From positions 1 to 64,000 of the forward strand of contig JBLGAC010000007.1 in assembly GCA_047610385.1 (NCBI GenBank): DNA of 64,000 nucleotides. The letters are read 5' to 3'. Position numbers and translations under genes: made by a program. The stretch comes from JBOCEF01 sp047610385. GTDB taxonomy: Bacteria; Pseudomonadota; Alphaproteobacteria; Rhodobacterales; Rhodobacteraceae. The notes under the pieces were generated by a model that worked only from the letters and a program-made list of their open reading frames with translations, was not told the DNA's origin and made no database searches. The first letter of the stretch is position 1, and every line of letters begins with the position of its first letter. Shown piece by piece: positions 43,896 to 52,370 of this stretch.

Positions 43896-44785
43896 TGACC
43901 GCCGCACCTGACATCGCTGCCCGTCCCGGCCGCGTCCGCGAATTTTGGTATTATTTCCGTGAAAACCGCGGGGCGGTGTTTGGTCTGTATGTCTTTGCGG
44001 CCTTCGTGGCGGTGGCGATTCTGGCCGATCTGATCGCGCCCTATGACCCGACCGAACAGTTCCGCGCCCACCTGCTGCAACCCCCATTCTGGCAAGAAGG
44101 CGGCAGCTTTGCGTTTCCGCTGGGCACCGATGCGGTGGGGCGCGACATGCTTTCGCGCCTGCTGCATGGCGCGCGCTATTCGTTCTATGTCGGCATCGTG
44201 GTGGTGACGGTGGCGGCGACGGGCGGGATACTTGTGGGGCTGCTGGCGGGGTTCGCGCCCAAATGGCTCGACACCATCATCATGCGGGTGATGGACATCA
44301 TTCTGGCGTTCCCGTCCCTGTTGCTGGCGCTGGTGCTGGTGGCAATCCTGGGCCCGTCGCTAACCAATGCGATGATCGCCATCGCCATCGTGCTGCAACC
44401 CCATTACGTGCGCCTGACGCGGGCATCCGTGCTGTCGGAGCGGTCAAAGGATTATGTCACCGCGGCCAAGGTCACTGGCGCCGGGCTGGGGCGGCTGATG
44501 TTCATCACCGTGCTGCCCAACTGCCTGTCGCCGATCATCGTGCAAGGTGCGCTGTCGTTTTCCACCGCCATTCTGGACGCTGCCGCTTTGGGGTTTCTGG
44601 GCATGGGCGCGCAGCCCCCGACCCCCGAATGGGGCACCATGCTGGCCGAGTCGCGCGAATTCATCCTGCGCGCGTGGTGGGTGGTGACGCTGCCCGGCCT
44701 TGCGATTTTGATCACCGTGTTGGCGATCAACCTGATGGGCGACGGACTGCGCGACGCCTTTGACCCCAAACTGAAGCGGAGCTGA
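43895..44785 (+). CDS. dppC: Dipeptide ABC transporter permease
   Basis: A 296-residue permease starting at the ATG at 43895, which overlaps the dppB TGA by one base. The N-terminal OppC-type segment is followed by LGTDAVGRDMLSRLLHGARYSFYVG near residue 75-99, a DppC signature, and by the EAA loop RSKDYVTAAKVTGAGLGRLMFITVLPN near 185-211. About six helices. It forms the translocation pore with DppB. Confidence 0.93.
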   Translation: MTAAPDIAARPGRVREFWYYFRENRGAVFGLYVFAAFVAVAILADLIAPYDPTEQFRAHLLQPPFWQEGGSFAFPLGTDAVGRDMLSRLLHGARYSFYVGIVVVTVAATGGILVGLLAGFAPKWLDTIIMRVMDIILAFPSLLLALVLVAILGPSLTNAMIAIAIVLQPHYVRLTRASVLSERSKDYVTAAKVTGAGLGRLMFITVLPNCLSPIIVQGALSFSTAILDAAALGFLGMGAQPPTPEWGTMLAESREFILRAWWVVTLPGLAILITVLAINLMGDGLRDAFDPKLKRS

Positions 44786-44789
44786 GCTG

Positions 44790-45767
44790 ATGCCGCTGTT
44801 GGAAATCCGCAATCTCTCGGTCGATTTCGCCACCGCCTCGGGCCAATTCCGGGCGGTGGATGCGGTGGATGTGTCGGTCGAAGCTGGTGAATTGCTCGCC
44901 ATCGTTGGCGAATCCGGGTCTGGAAAATCAGTGTCGATGCTGGCGCTGATGGGGCTGCTGCCCTGGACCGCCACCATCACCGCCGATGCGATGTTGTTCG
45001 GCGGCCAAGATCTGCGCAGCGTCAGCCCGCGCCAGCGTCGCCGCATCGTCGGCAAAGACATGGCGATGATTTTTCAAGAACCGATGTCCTCGCTGAACCC
45101 GTGCTTCACCGCCGGGTTCCAGATCAAAGAAGCGCTGCGCCTGCATCTGGGCATGAACCGCGCGCAGCGGCACAAGCGCGCCATCGAATTGTTTGAGATG
45201 GTCGGCATCCCCGCGCCAGAACAGCGCCTGAACGCGTTCCCCCATCAGCTTTCGGGCGGCATGTGCCAGCGCGTGATGATCGCCATGGCCATCGCCTGCA
45301 GCCCCAAGCTGCTGATCGCGGACGAGCCAACCACGGCGCTGGACGTGACGATCCAGGCCCAGATCCTCGATCTGCTGACCGGCTTGCAAAAAGACACCGG
45401 CATGGCGCTGATCCTGATCACCCATGACATGGGCGTGGTCGCGGAAACGGCTGAGCGTGTCTCGGTGCAATACGCGGGCCAAAAGGTTGAGGAACAGTCC
45501 GTCACCGATCTGTTCAGCGTCCCGCACCATCCCTACACCTCAGCGCTGCTGGCCGCCCTGCCCGAACGCGCGACGGGCCGCCTGCTGCCGACCATTCCGG
45601 GCGTGGTGCCGGGGCAGTTCGATCGGCCCGATGGGTGTCTGTTTTCGCCGCGCTGCCAATTCGCCGATGATCGCTGCCGCACGACGCCTCCCGCGCCCGC
45701 AAGCGCCGATCTGGGGCTGGCGCGCTGCCATTATCCGCTGCTTGCCGCGCAGGAGGCGTCCGCATGA
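44790..45767 (+). CDS. dppD: Dipeptide ABC transporter ATPase
   Basis: A 325-residue ATPase. Walker A is GESGSGKS near residue 40, the Q-loop is in IFQEPMSSLNP near 94, the signature LSGGMCQRV near 152 and Walker B LLIADEPTTALDVTIQAQ near 174. The C-terminal oligopeptide-type extension carries the conserved Cys residues (GCLFSPRCQFADDRC) that bind an iron-sulfur cluster in some relatives. It sits 4 bp after dppC and overlaps dppF by four bases. Confidence 0.93.
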   Translation: MPLLEIRNLSVDFATASGQFRAVDAVDVSVEAGELLAIVGESGSGKSVSMLALMGLLPWTATITADAMLFGGQDLRSVSPRQRRRIVGKDMAMIFQEPMSSLNPCFTAGFQIKEALRLHLGMNRAQRHKRAIELFEMVGIPAPEQRLNAFPHQLSGGMCQRVMIAMAIACSPKLLIADEPTTALDVTIQAQILDLLTGLQKDTGMALILITHDMGVVAETAERVSVQYAGQKVEEQSVTDLFSVPHHPYTSALLAALPERATGRLLPTIPGVVPGQFDRPDGCLFSPRCQFADDRCRTTPPAPASADLGLARCHYPLLAAQEASA

Positions 45768-46720
45768 CCGAACCCATCGTCATCGCCCGCAACCTCAGCC
45801 GCCATTATGAGGTCGGCGGCAGCATCTTCTCCGCAGGCCAGACCATCCACGCGCTGTCCGAGGCAAGTTTCGATCTGTTCCCCGGCAAGACGCTGGCGGT
45901 GGTGGGCGAATCAGGTTGCGGGAAATCAACCCTTGCGCGACTGATCACCATGATCGAACCGCCGACCTCCGGGGATTTTTCGGTGGACGGGATCCCCGCG
46001 ACCCCCGAAAACGGCGCCAAGCTGCGCACCACGGTGCAGATCGTGTTCCAAGATCCCTATGGATCGCTGAACCCGCGCCAGCGCGTCGGCGCGATCTTGC
46101 AGGAGCCGTTGAAGATCAACCGCCCCAACATCAAACCCCCAGAGCGTGAGGCCAAGGCCCGCGAGATGCTGGGCATGGTTGGCTTGCGGGAGGAACATTT
46201 CGACCGCTATCCGCACATGTTTTCGGGCGGGCAACGCCAGCGGATCGCGGTGGCCCGCGCGCTGATGCTGGACCCCAAAGTGCTGGTGCTGGACGAGCCG
46301 GTCTCCGCGCTCGACCTGTCAATCCAAAGCCAGATCCTGAACCTGCTGGTCGATCTGCAGGACCGCATGGGGCTGGCTTACCTGTTCATCAGCCACGATC
46401 TTTCGGTGGTGCGGCACATGGCCGACGACGTGGCGGTGATGTATCTGGGCCGCCCGGTGGAGATCGGCCCCAAGGCGGACATCTTCGCCAATCCGCGCCA
46501 TCCCTACACCAAGGCGCTGCTGTCAGCGACGCCGGTGGCGGACCCCACGGCCAAAAAGCAGCGCATCAAGCTGGAGGGGGAATTGCCGTCCCCCATCGGC
46601 ATCCCCGATGGCTGCGCCTTTGCCCCGCGCTGCTGGAAGGCGCAGGACATCTGCCGTCACACGCGCCCGGTGCTTGAAGGCGGTGCCCAACGCGCGGCCT
46701 GCCATTTCCCTGAGACATGA
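45764..46720 (+). CDS. dppF: Dipeptide ABC transporter ATPase
   Basis: A 318-residue ATPase paired with DppD. Walker A is GESGCGKST near residue 47, the Q-loop is VFQDPYGSLNPRQRVG near 94, the signature FSGGQRQRIAVARAL near 152 and Walker B VLVLDEPVSALDLSIQSQ near 175. The C-terminal Cys-containing oligopeptide motif (GCAFAPRCWKAQDIC) is present. It ends the Dpp operon and is followed by a small hairpin. Confidence 0.93.
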   Translation: MTEPIVIARNLSRHYEVGGSIFSAGQTIHALSEASFDLFPGKTLAVVGESGCGKSTLARLITMIEPPTSGDFSVDGIPATPENGAKLRTTVQIVFQDPYGSLNPRQRVGAILQEPLKINRPNIKPPEREAKAREMLGMVGLREEHFDRYPHMFSGGQRQRIAVARALMLDPKVLVLDEPVSALDLSIQSQILNLLVDLQDRMGLAYLFISHDLSVVRHMADDVAVMYLGRPVEIGPKADIFANPRHPYTKALLSATPVADPTAKKQRIKLEGELPSPIGIPDGCAFAPRCWKAQDICRHTRPVLEGGAQRAACHFPET

Positions 46721-46734
46721 GGGGCGCGGCCCCT
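46720..46734 (+). terminator. Small hairpin ending the Dpp operon
   Basis: Arms AGGGGC and GCCCCT with a GCG loop, starting at the last base of the dppF stop and followed by GTTTAG. Short stem, so only moderately convincing. Confidence 0.4.
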
Positions 46735-46840
46735 GTTTAGATAAAATTCACCATATCGCTAATATTCACCGCATCTTTCTATCTTTTTCCACTAGTATGC
46801 ACCAAGATTTTTGCCCTTGATCCATGTAAGAAGATTTTCA

Positions 46841-47404
46841 ATGCCGATCATCAAAGTGCACCTGTTTAAGGGACATTCCCGCGGCGTGAAGACCCGTCTT
46901 GCCAACATGCTGACGGACGCGTTCCGCATGATCATCCCCACATCGCCCAATGCCATCACCGTTCTGCTGGAAGAATTTGATCGTGAAAACTACATGCGTG
47001 GCGGTGCAATCCGCCGACGCCAGGACGCGTATGCGGACCCTGTCACGGTGCTCAGCGCCTATATCAAAGCGTTCCAGAGCAGCGATTTCGATGCGTTGAA
47101 GGATTGCCTGACCGATGATTTCACATTCACCATGCCCGGCGGTGCCGTGTTTGGTGAGATGAGCGAGGTGCTCGAATGGCTCGGCACGCAGATGCCCAGC
47201 TTCAAAGTCTCGGACCGGGTGTCTGAAACAGCCTTTGGTGAGCGTGGGCCTGTGGTCTACGTGCGCGGCGTGCTCGCTGGAAAGCGGAGCGACGGTGCCC
47301 AATTTGAAAACACACGCATGATCACCCGGTATGAATTTGCGGGCGGCAAGATCGCCTCGGTCGGCTTTTGGTACGACCTTCCATCCCCTGCGCCAGAGAC
47401 CTGA
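46841..47404 (+). CDS. Tautomerase-SnoaL fusion protein 1
   Basis: A 187-residue protein in two parts. Residues 1-63 resemble a 4-oxalocrotonate tautomerase subunit (MPIIKVHLFKGHSRG, then AITVLLEEFDRENYMRGG). Residues about 65-187 resemble a SnoaL/NTF2-like domain (VTVLSAYIKAFQSSDFDALKDCLTDDFTFTMPGG and ITRYEFAGGKIASVGFWYDL). The start is set by the need for Pro directly after Met. In 4-OT numbering Pro1 is kept, Arg11 is His, Arg39 is Thr and Phe50 is Tyr. A paralogue follows 74 bp downstream. Function unknown; a lyase, isomerase or hydrolase of an imported compound is possible. Confidence 0.75.
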   Translation: MPIIKVHLFKGHSRGVKTRLANMLTDAFRMIIPTSPNAITVLLEEFDRENYMRGGAIRRRQDAYADPVTVLSAYIKAFQSSDFDALKDCLTDDFTFTMPGGAVFGEMSEVLEWLGTQMPSFKVSDRVSETAFGERGPVVYVRGVLAGKRSDGAQFENTRMITRYEFAGGKIASVGFWYDLPSPAPET

Positions 47405-47478
47405 CCAACCACAGTCCATGACGGCCCTGCGCTGTCTGCGCAAAACCATGATGCACCAATGTTTGGGAGGACGCGCCG

Positions 47479-48090
47479 ATGCCGATCATCGAAGTGCACC
47501 TGTTCAAAGGGCACCCAGCGCAGGTGCGAACCCGGCTCATCAATGCGATGACTGACGCATTCCGCATGGTCATCCAGGCACCGCCCGCCTCGATCACCGT
47601 GCTGCTGCACGAACTTCAACAAGAGAATTTCATGCGCGGCGGCGCGATGCGGCGCCGAGTGGTCGCGCTGCGCGAGCCGATCTCCGTCTTGCAAGATTAC
47701 ATCAAGGCAATGGAGAGCAGAGATCTCGACCTTGCCCAAAAACATCTGACCGACGATTGCCAGATTTTCATGCCGGGAGGCGAAGTCTTCACCTCTCCCG
47801 CAATCATCTGGTTCCAAGCCCGGGTGCGCAAAATGGACTTCAAGATCATCGGCAGTGGAACCAGCGCCGGCGAACAGGGCCCCACGGTCCTGATCCGTAT
47901 GGCGATGTCGGGCCAATGGCTCGATGGCACCCCGTTCGCAGACGTGCGCATGGCGGCGAAGTTTGAATTCCACGGCAACCAGATCCGCCAGATCGATATG
48001 TGGACCGATCTGGCGGAACACGCCTTGGCGCGCGGCGGCTATGGCGTCAGGCCACCCGACGTCCCCGATACGGATAGCGCGGGTCACTGA
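47479..48090 (+). CDS. Tautomerase-SnoaL fusion protein 2
   Basis: A 203-residue paralogue of the preceding gene with the same layout: tautomerase-like residues 1-63 (MPIIEVHLFKGHPAQV, ITVLLHELQQENFMRGG) and a SnoaL-like part (ISVLQDYIKAMESRDLDLAQKHLTDDCQIFMPGGE). It keeps Pro1, has His for Arg11 and Thr for Arg39, and Phe at position 50. GGGAGG lies eight bases before the ATG. It differs most from copy 1 in the SnoaL part, so the two may form a heteromer or act on different substrates. Its last 44 bp overlap the convergent aldo/keto reductase gene. Confidence 0.75.
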   Translation: MPIIEVHLFKGHPAQVRTRLINAMTDAFRMVIQAPPASITVLLHELQQENFMRGGAMRRRVVALREPISVLQDYIKAMESRDLDLAQKHLTDDCQIFMPGGEVFTSPAIIWFQARVRKMDFKIIGSGTSAGEQGPTVLIRMAMSGQWLDGTPFADVRMAAKFEFHGNQIRQIDMWTDLAEHALARGGYGVRPPDVPDTDSAGH

Positions 48091-49051
48091 AGGTCCCGAC
48101 CACAGCGCCGGTGGGCACCACGGCCTCAAACGCCGCCTCATCTTCGGGCGTGAAGGTCGCGGCCATCGATCCCAGATATGCCTGCAGCTGCACCAATGAT
48201 TTCGGCCCGATCAGCACGCTGGTGATGATCCGGTTCGCCAGCACCCATTGCAGCGCCAGATCCGCGGTCTTGCGCCCGGTGGCACGGGCGTGGGCGTCAA
48301 TGCGGGCGGCGGCGGCGATCAGTTCGGGGCGCATTTCGGTCTGGCTGATGCGCACATCCCCGCGCGCGCCGCGCGACCCTTCGGGAATGCCGTCGGTGTA
48401 TTTGCCGGTCAGCACGCCGCGTGCCAACGGCGAATAGGGCACAACCGCGATGCCAAAATGATCGCAGGCGGGCAGCAGTTCCTTTTCAATCTCGCGGTAC
48501 AGCGCGTGATAATAGGGCTGGGCCACCACGGGGCGCGCAACCCCCAGATCGTCAGCGATGCGGATGATCTCAGCAATTTTCCACGCGCGGAAGTTCGAGA
48601 ACCCCCACGCCTTGATCCGCCCGTCCGCCATCGCGGCACCCATGGCGGCGATGGTGTCTTTCAGGGGCGTCTCTTCATCATCCAGATGCAGATAATAAAG
48701 GTCGATCACATCGGTCCCCAGACGGCCAAGGCTGGCATCCAGCGCCTGATCAATCCACGCAGGCGACAGCCCGCCGCCCTGCCCCTTGATCTTGTTGCCC
48801 AGCTTGGTGGCCAGCACCCAATCCTTGCGGTCATCGGCGATCAGGCGGCCCAGCATGTCCTCGGACGCGCCGTCGGTATAGGCGTCGGCGGTGTCGATGA
48901 AATTGCCGCCCGCGGCCTTGAAGGCAGACAGGATCGCGGCGGCCTCAGGTTCATCGGTCTGGTCGCCGAACATCATGGTGCCAAGGCACAGGCGCGACAC
49001 CTGCATCACAGGTCCCAGCGGCACGCGGGCGGAAAGAGGGCTGTTGGTCAT
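48047..49051 (-). CDS. Aldo/keto reductase
   Basis: A 334-residue AKR. Catalytic Asp and Tyr are in FIDTADAYTDGASEDMLGR near residue 50-68, Lys in VLATKLGN near 78, and His in YLHLDDEETP near 122. NADPH contacts include WGFSNFRAWKIAEI near 150 and PYSPLARGVLTGKY near 210. The ATG at 49051 follows AAAGGA. It lies 14 bp after the lactonase-like gene in a leftward operon (ABM protein, metallo-hydrolase, AKR). The substrate is probably an aldehyde, sugar or keto acid. Confidence 0.88.
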   Translation of the reverse strand: MTNSPLSARVPLGPVMQVSRLCLGTMMFGDQTDEPEAAAILSAFKAAGGNFIDTADAYTDGASEDMLGRLIADDRKDWVLATKLGNKIKGQGGGLSPAWIDQALDASLGRLGTDVIDLYYLHLDDEETPLKDTIAAMGAAMADGRIKAWGFSNFRAWKIAEIIRIADDLGVARPVVAQPYYHALYREIEKELLPACDHFGIAVVPYSPLARGVLTGKYTDGIPEGSRGARGDVRISQTEMRPELIAAAARIDAHARATGRKTADLALQWVLANRIITSVLIGPKSLVQLQAYLGSMAATFTPEDEAAFEAVVPTGAVVGTFSDPRYPYRGRRVA

Positions 49052-49065
49052 GGTGGATCCTTTGG

Positions 49066-49863
49066 TCAAAGCGTGATGTCGCGGGTCGGACCGCGGTCAA
49101 GGCGGAACACATGGGGGGCGCCATCGACGGGGAACACCGCGCGCACCATCGGGTCGTGGCCCGGCACGATCAGGTTCCGCGACGATGCCAGTTTTTCTAG
49201 CTTGCCGAACCCGTCGAGCATATCGGCCACGTCCACCACCAGCGGGAAAGGCTTGCGCAGGATCAGGTTTTCATAGAAATGCGCGGCGTCGGAGGCAAGC
49301 ACCAGCCAACCGGCCTCAGTGCGCACACGCACGCATTGCAGGCCGCGCGAATGGCCGCCGATGCAATGAACGGTGACGCCCTCGGCGATCTCTCCGTCAC
49401 CGTCATGGAAGGTGACGCGGCCCGAATAGACCCGGCGCACGGCCTCACAGACATGGTCCGCGGTGAAGGGCACCTTCAGCACGCCATGGCACATGCACGG
49501 GCCGGTGGCATAGGCCATCTCAGCCGCCTGCATGTGCAGCGTTGCGTTGGGGAACAGGTGCAGCCCGCCCGCGTGGTCATAATGCAGGTGGGTCACGATG
49601 ACGGTGTCGATGTCGCCCGGGGTCAGGCCCAGCGGGGCCAGCGCCTCAGCAGCATTCATGCGGATCGGGCGGCCGCGGCGCTCAGCCTCCTCACCGTCAT
49701 AGCCGGTGTCGACAAGGATCGTCTGTGCGCCGCGCCTGAGCACCCAGATGTAATAGTCGATCGGGTGCTGCGTGGCATGATCATCATCAACGATGAAGCT
49801 TTCGGCGCGCACGCGATCCTTGCGTTCCGCGTATTTCAGCGCATGAACCTGCCAGCCGCTCAT
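49066..49863 (-). CDS. Metallo-beta-lactamase-fold hydrolase, N-acyl homoserine lactonase family
   Basis: A 265-residue protein with the metal motif VTHLHYDHAGG (HxHxDH) near residue 97-107. Further ligands lie in VHCIGGHSRGLQCV near 165 and in the VPGHDP segment near 238. Length and pattern fit the AHL-lactonase (AttM/AiiB) branch. Quorum-signal breakdown is one possibility, but next to sugar-acid-type oxidoreductases hydrolysis of a sugar or other lactone is at least as likely. It overlaps the ABM gene by ATGA. Confidence 0.83.
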   Translation of the reverse strand: MSGWQVHALKYAERKDRVRAESFIVDDDHATQHPIDYYIWVLRRGAQTILVDTGYDGEEAERRGRPIRMNAAEALAPLGLTPGDIDTVIVTHLHYDHAGGLHLFPNATLHMQAAEMAYATGPCMCHGVLKVPFTADHVCEAVRRVYSGRVTFHDGDGEIAEGVTVHCIGGHSRGLQCVRVRTEAGWLVLASDAAHFYENLILRKPFPLVVDVADMLDGFGKLEKLASSRNLIVPGHDPMVRAVFPVDGAPHVFRLDRGPTRDITL

Positions 49864-50147
49864 GGCCGCGCGTCCGGCCACAGGACCAACTTGCGGTCTT
49901 CAACCATCGGGCCGATCTGCGGGCTGAGGCGCTTGAAATGTTCAGACGCGGTGTGCGCGTCGAACGCTGCGCGGTCGGCGTACAATTCATACAGGAACAG
50001 ATCGTCCGGGCGTTCGGGATCGGTGCAAAGATCAAAGCGTTCGCAGCCGGGATCTTGCAGCGACAGGCGGGCGTTCTCCTCCATCAAGGCGCGAAGCTCG
50101 GCCATACGGCCAAGTTTGATGCGGAGCGTGACAGTGACTGCGTACAT
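49860..50147 (-). CDS. ABM-family (quinol monooxygenase-like) protein
   Basis: A 95-residue ferredoxin-fold protein of the antibiotic biosynthesis monooxygenase family: MYAVTVTLRIKLGRMAELRALM at the N-terminus, then PGCERFDLCTDPERPDDLFLYELYADRAAFDAHTASEHF. The ATG at 50147 has AAGGAAAG upstream. Relatives such as YgiN act on quinols, and others degrade small metabolites without cofactor. It is the first gene of the leftward operon and is divergent from the dehydrogenase operon across the 16-bp palindrome. Confidence 0.82.
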   Translation of the reverse strand: MYAVTVTLRIKLGRMAELRALMEENARLSLQDPGCERFDLCTDPERPDDLFLYELYADRAAFDAHTASEHFKRLSPQIGPMVEDRKLVLWPDARP

Positions 50148-50225
50148 CGGGCTTTCCTTGGCAACAGCGGGGGCAATCAGAGTGCGGCGGGGCGCGGGCA
50201 TCCATCAAGTGAATTGTTGTATATT

Positions 50226-50241
50226 TTAATGCATGCATTAA
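50226..50241. promoter_or_regulatory. Perfect 16-bp palindrome, candidate GntR operator
   Basis: TTAATGCATGCATTAA lies in an AT-rich patch in the 130-bp divergent promoter between the ABM gene and the dehydrogenase gene. The rightward operon ends with a GntR-family regulator, which is the obvious candidate to bind here and control both operons. Pairing of site and regulator is inference. Confidence 0.6.
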
Positions 50242-50277
50242 TCTGTGTCCATCGCCCAACGCCGAAAGGACCCTGCC

Positions 50278-51366
50278 ATGACCCACACCCTGACCATCGC
50301 CGTCTTCGAAGGAGACGGCATCGGGCCAGAGGTTATGGCCCCCACGCTGGCGATCCTGCGCCATCTGGCCGACGCCAACCCAGCCTATAGCTTGGATTTT
50401 CGCACCCTGCCCGCAGGCGCCGCGCATTATCAGATCAGCGGCGAGGCACTGCCCGACGCGTCAGTGGCCGCCGCGCGTGACTGCGACGCGATCTTGCTGT
50501 CGGCCATGGGCCTGCCGGGCATCCGCTATGCCGACGGCACGGAAATCACGCCCCAGATCGACCTGCGCATGGCGCTTGATCTGTACGCGGGCCTGCGCCC
50601 CGTGCGCACCGGACCCGGCCAATTCAGCCCGCTGAAGCTGAAACCGGGGCAGGACATCGATTTCATGCTGATCCGTGAAAGCACCGAAGGGCTGTTTTTC
50701 ACCCAAGGCACCGGCGAGGTTCGCGCAAATGAGGCGCGCGAAACCCTGCGCATCACCCGCGCAACGTCAGAAAAGCTGTTCCGGTTCGCGTTTGCGCAGG
50801 CGGCAAAGCGCAAGGCATCGGGCATCAGCAAGGGCCGGGTGACCTGCGTCGACAAGGCCAACGTGTTCCGCGCCTTTGCGTTTTTCCGCGATATCTTTGA
50901 CGAAGAGGCCGCGCGCCACCCCGACCTGACCAGCGACCACGCTTATGTCGACGCCACCGCCCTTTGGATGGTGCAGAAGCCCTGGGAATTTGACGTGATG
51001 GTGACCGAGAACATGTTCGGCGACATCCTGTCGGACCTCGGCGCCGGGTTGATGGGGGGGCTGGGGCTGGCGCCGTCTGCGGACATTGGCGATGAATATG
51101 CGGTGTTCCAACCCTGCCACGGATCGGCCCCCGACATCGCCGGGCAAGGGGTGGCCAACCCCGCTGCGATGATCCTGTCGGCGGCGATGATGCTGGATTG
51201 GCTGGGCATGACGCAAAACATCCCTGAAATGGCGGCAGATGGTGCCCGCCTCAGCGCTGCGGTTGATCTGGCGCTGAAAACCCCCGCGGCCCTGACCCGC
51301 GATCTTGGCGGGCGCGCCACCACGGCTGAGGCCGCGGCCGCGGTGATGCACGCGCTGGCGCCGTGA
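50278..51366 (+). CDS. Isopropylmalate/tartrate-type dehydrogenase
   Basis: A 362-residue enzyme of the isocitrate/isopropylmalate dehydrogenase family. FEGDGIGPEVM is at residues 10-20, LIRESTEGLFF near 134, the metal region VDATALWMVQKPWEFDVMVTENMFGDILSDLGA near 222-254, and CHGSAPDIAGQGVANP near 279 indicates NAD use. It performs oxidative decarboxylation of a 2-hydroxy acid such as isopropylmalate or tartrate. Its catabolic setting, away from leu genes, favours a tartrate or substituted malate substrate. The ATG at 50278 follows AAAGGA. Confidence 0.88.
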   Translation: MTHTLTIAVFEGDGIGPEVMAPTLAILRHLADANPAYSLDFRTLPAGAAHYQISGEALPDASVAAARDCDAILLSAMGLPGIRYADGTEITPQIDLRMALDLYAGLRPVRTGPGQFSPLKLKPGQDIDFMLIRESTEGLFFTQGTGEVRANEARETLRITRATSEKLFRFAFAQAAKRKASGISKGRVTCVDKANVFRAFAFFRDIFDEEAARHPDLTSDHAYVDATALWMVQKPWEFDVMVTENMFGDILSDLGAGLMGGLGLAPSADIGDEYAVFQPCHGSAPDIAGQGVANPAAMILSAAMMLDWLGMTQNIPEMAADGARLSAAVDLALKTPAALTRDLGGRATTAEAAAAVMHALAP

Positions 51367-52370
51367 CGTTGCGGGTCGCCTGCCTCGGGGCCGGGTATTT
51401 CGCGCAGTTCCATCATGATGCGTGGCGCCGGATTGATGGCGCGGCGCTGATTGCCACCGCTGATCACGACCCCGCGCGCGGCGCCGATTTTACCGATCTG
51501 GGCACGATGCTGAACACTGTGCGGCCCGACATCCTTGATGTCGTGATCCCGCCCACGGGGCATCTGGCCGCAATCCGCGACGCGGTTGCGGCGGGGGTGG
51601 CGGCGATTATTTGCCAAAAGCCGTTCTGCACCACGAGGGCTGAGGCCATCGCCGCGACCAATTTGGCCGAGGCGGTTGGCATCCCCCTGATTATCCACGA
51701 AAACTTTCGCTTTCAGCCGTGGTATCGCGCGATCCGCACCGCCATCGCGGATGGGCGCGTCGGGGATCTGCACCAGATCACGTTCCGCCTGCGCCCGGGC
51801 GATGGCCAGGGGCCGGGCGCTTATCTGGACCGCCAGCCCTATTTCCAGACCATGGCGCGGTTTCTGGTCCATGAAACCGCGGTCCACTGGCTCGACACTT
51901 TCCGGTTCCTGATGGGGATGCCGGACACGGTTTATGCGGATCTGCGGCACCTCAACCCCGCCATCGCGGGCGAGGATGCCGGGCACATTCTGCTGGGCTA
52001 TGGCGATGGCCGGCGCGCAATGTTCGATGGCAACCGGCATCTGGACCACGCAGCCACGGCCCCGCGCCTGACCATGGGCGAAGCGCTGGTCGAAGGAACC
52101 GGCGCCACCATCGCCCTGACCGGCGACGGTGCCTTGCATCTGCGCCGTTTTGGGGACATCACGGCCACGGAAATCCTGCCCGCCAGCGACCGGCCCGGCT
52201 TTGGCGGTGATTGCGTGCGCGCGCTTCAGGCCCATGTGGTCGAGGGACTGACCAAGGGCGCGCCCTTGGAAAACCTTGCGCGTGATTATCTGAACGTGCT
52301 GACGTTGGAGGCGGCGGTCTACCGCGCCGCCACCACAGGCACGAGGCAAAAGGTGCAGGCCGATGGCTGA
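51363..52370 (+). CDS. Gfo/Idh/MocA-family oxidoreductase
   Basis: A 335-residue dehydrogenase with a GTG start overlapping the previous TGA. The Rossmann motif is VACLGAGYFAQFHHDAW at residues 4-20. The conserved catalytic-region Lys is in IICQKPFC near 82, where EKP is usual, and IHENFRFQPWYRAI near 110 is typical. HETAVHWLDTFRFLMG near 170 supplies the second-domain residues. It likely oxidises a sugar, inositol-type or sugar-acid substrate with NAD(P). It is followed by the GntR gene with an 8-bp overlap. Confidence 0.87.
   Translation: MTLRVACLGAGYFAQFHHDAWRRIDGAALIATADHDPARGADFTDLGTMLNTVRPDILDVVIPPTGHLAAIRDAVAAGVAAIICQKPFCTTRAEAIAATNLAEAVGIPLIIHENFRFQPWYRAIRTAIADGRVGDLHQITFRLRPGDGQGPGAYLDRQPYFQTMARFLVHETAVHWLDTFRFLMGMPDTVYADLRHLNPAIAGEDAGHILLGYGDGRRAMFDGNRHLDHAATAPRLTMGEALVEGTGATIALTGDGALHLRRFGDITATEILPASDRPGFGGDCVRALQAHVVEGLTKGAPLENLARDYLNVLTLEAAVYRAATTGTRQKVQADG

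Noticed and set aside
46811..46840. Upstream TTG start adding ten residues to tautomerase-SnoaL protein 1
   Set aside because: The tautomerase fold needs Pro right after the initiator Met, which the ATG at 46841 provides and the paralogue confirms.
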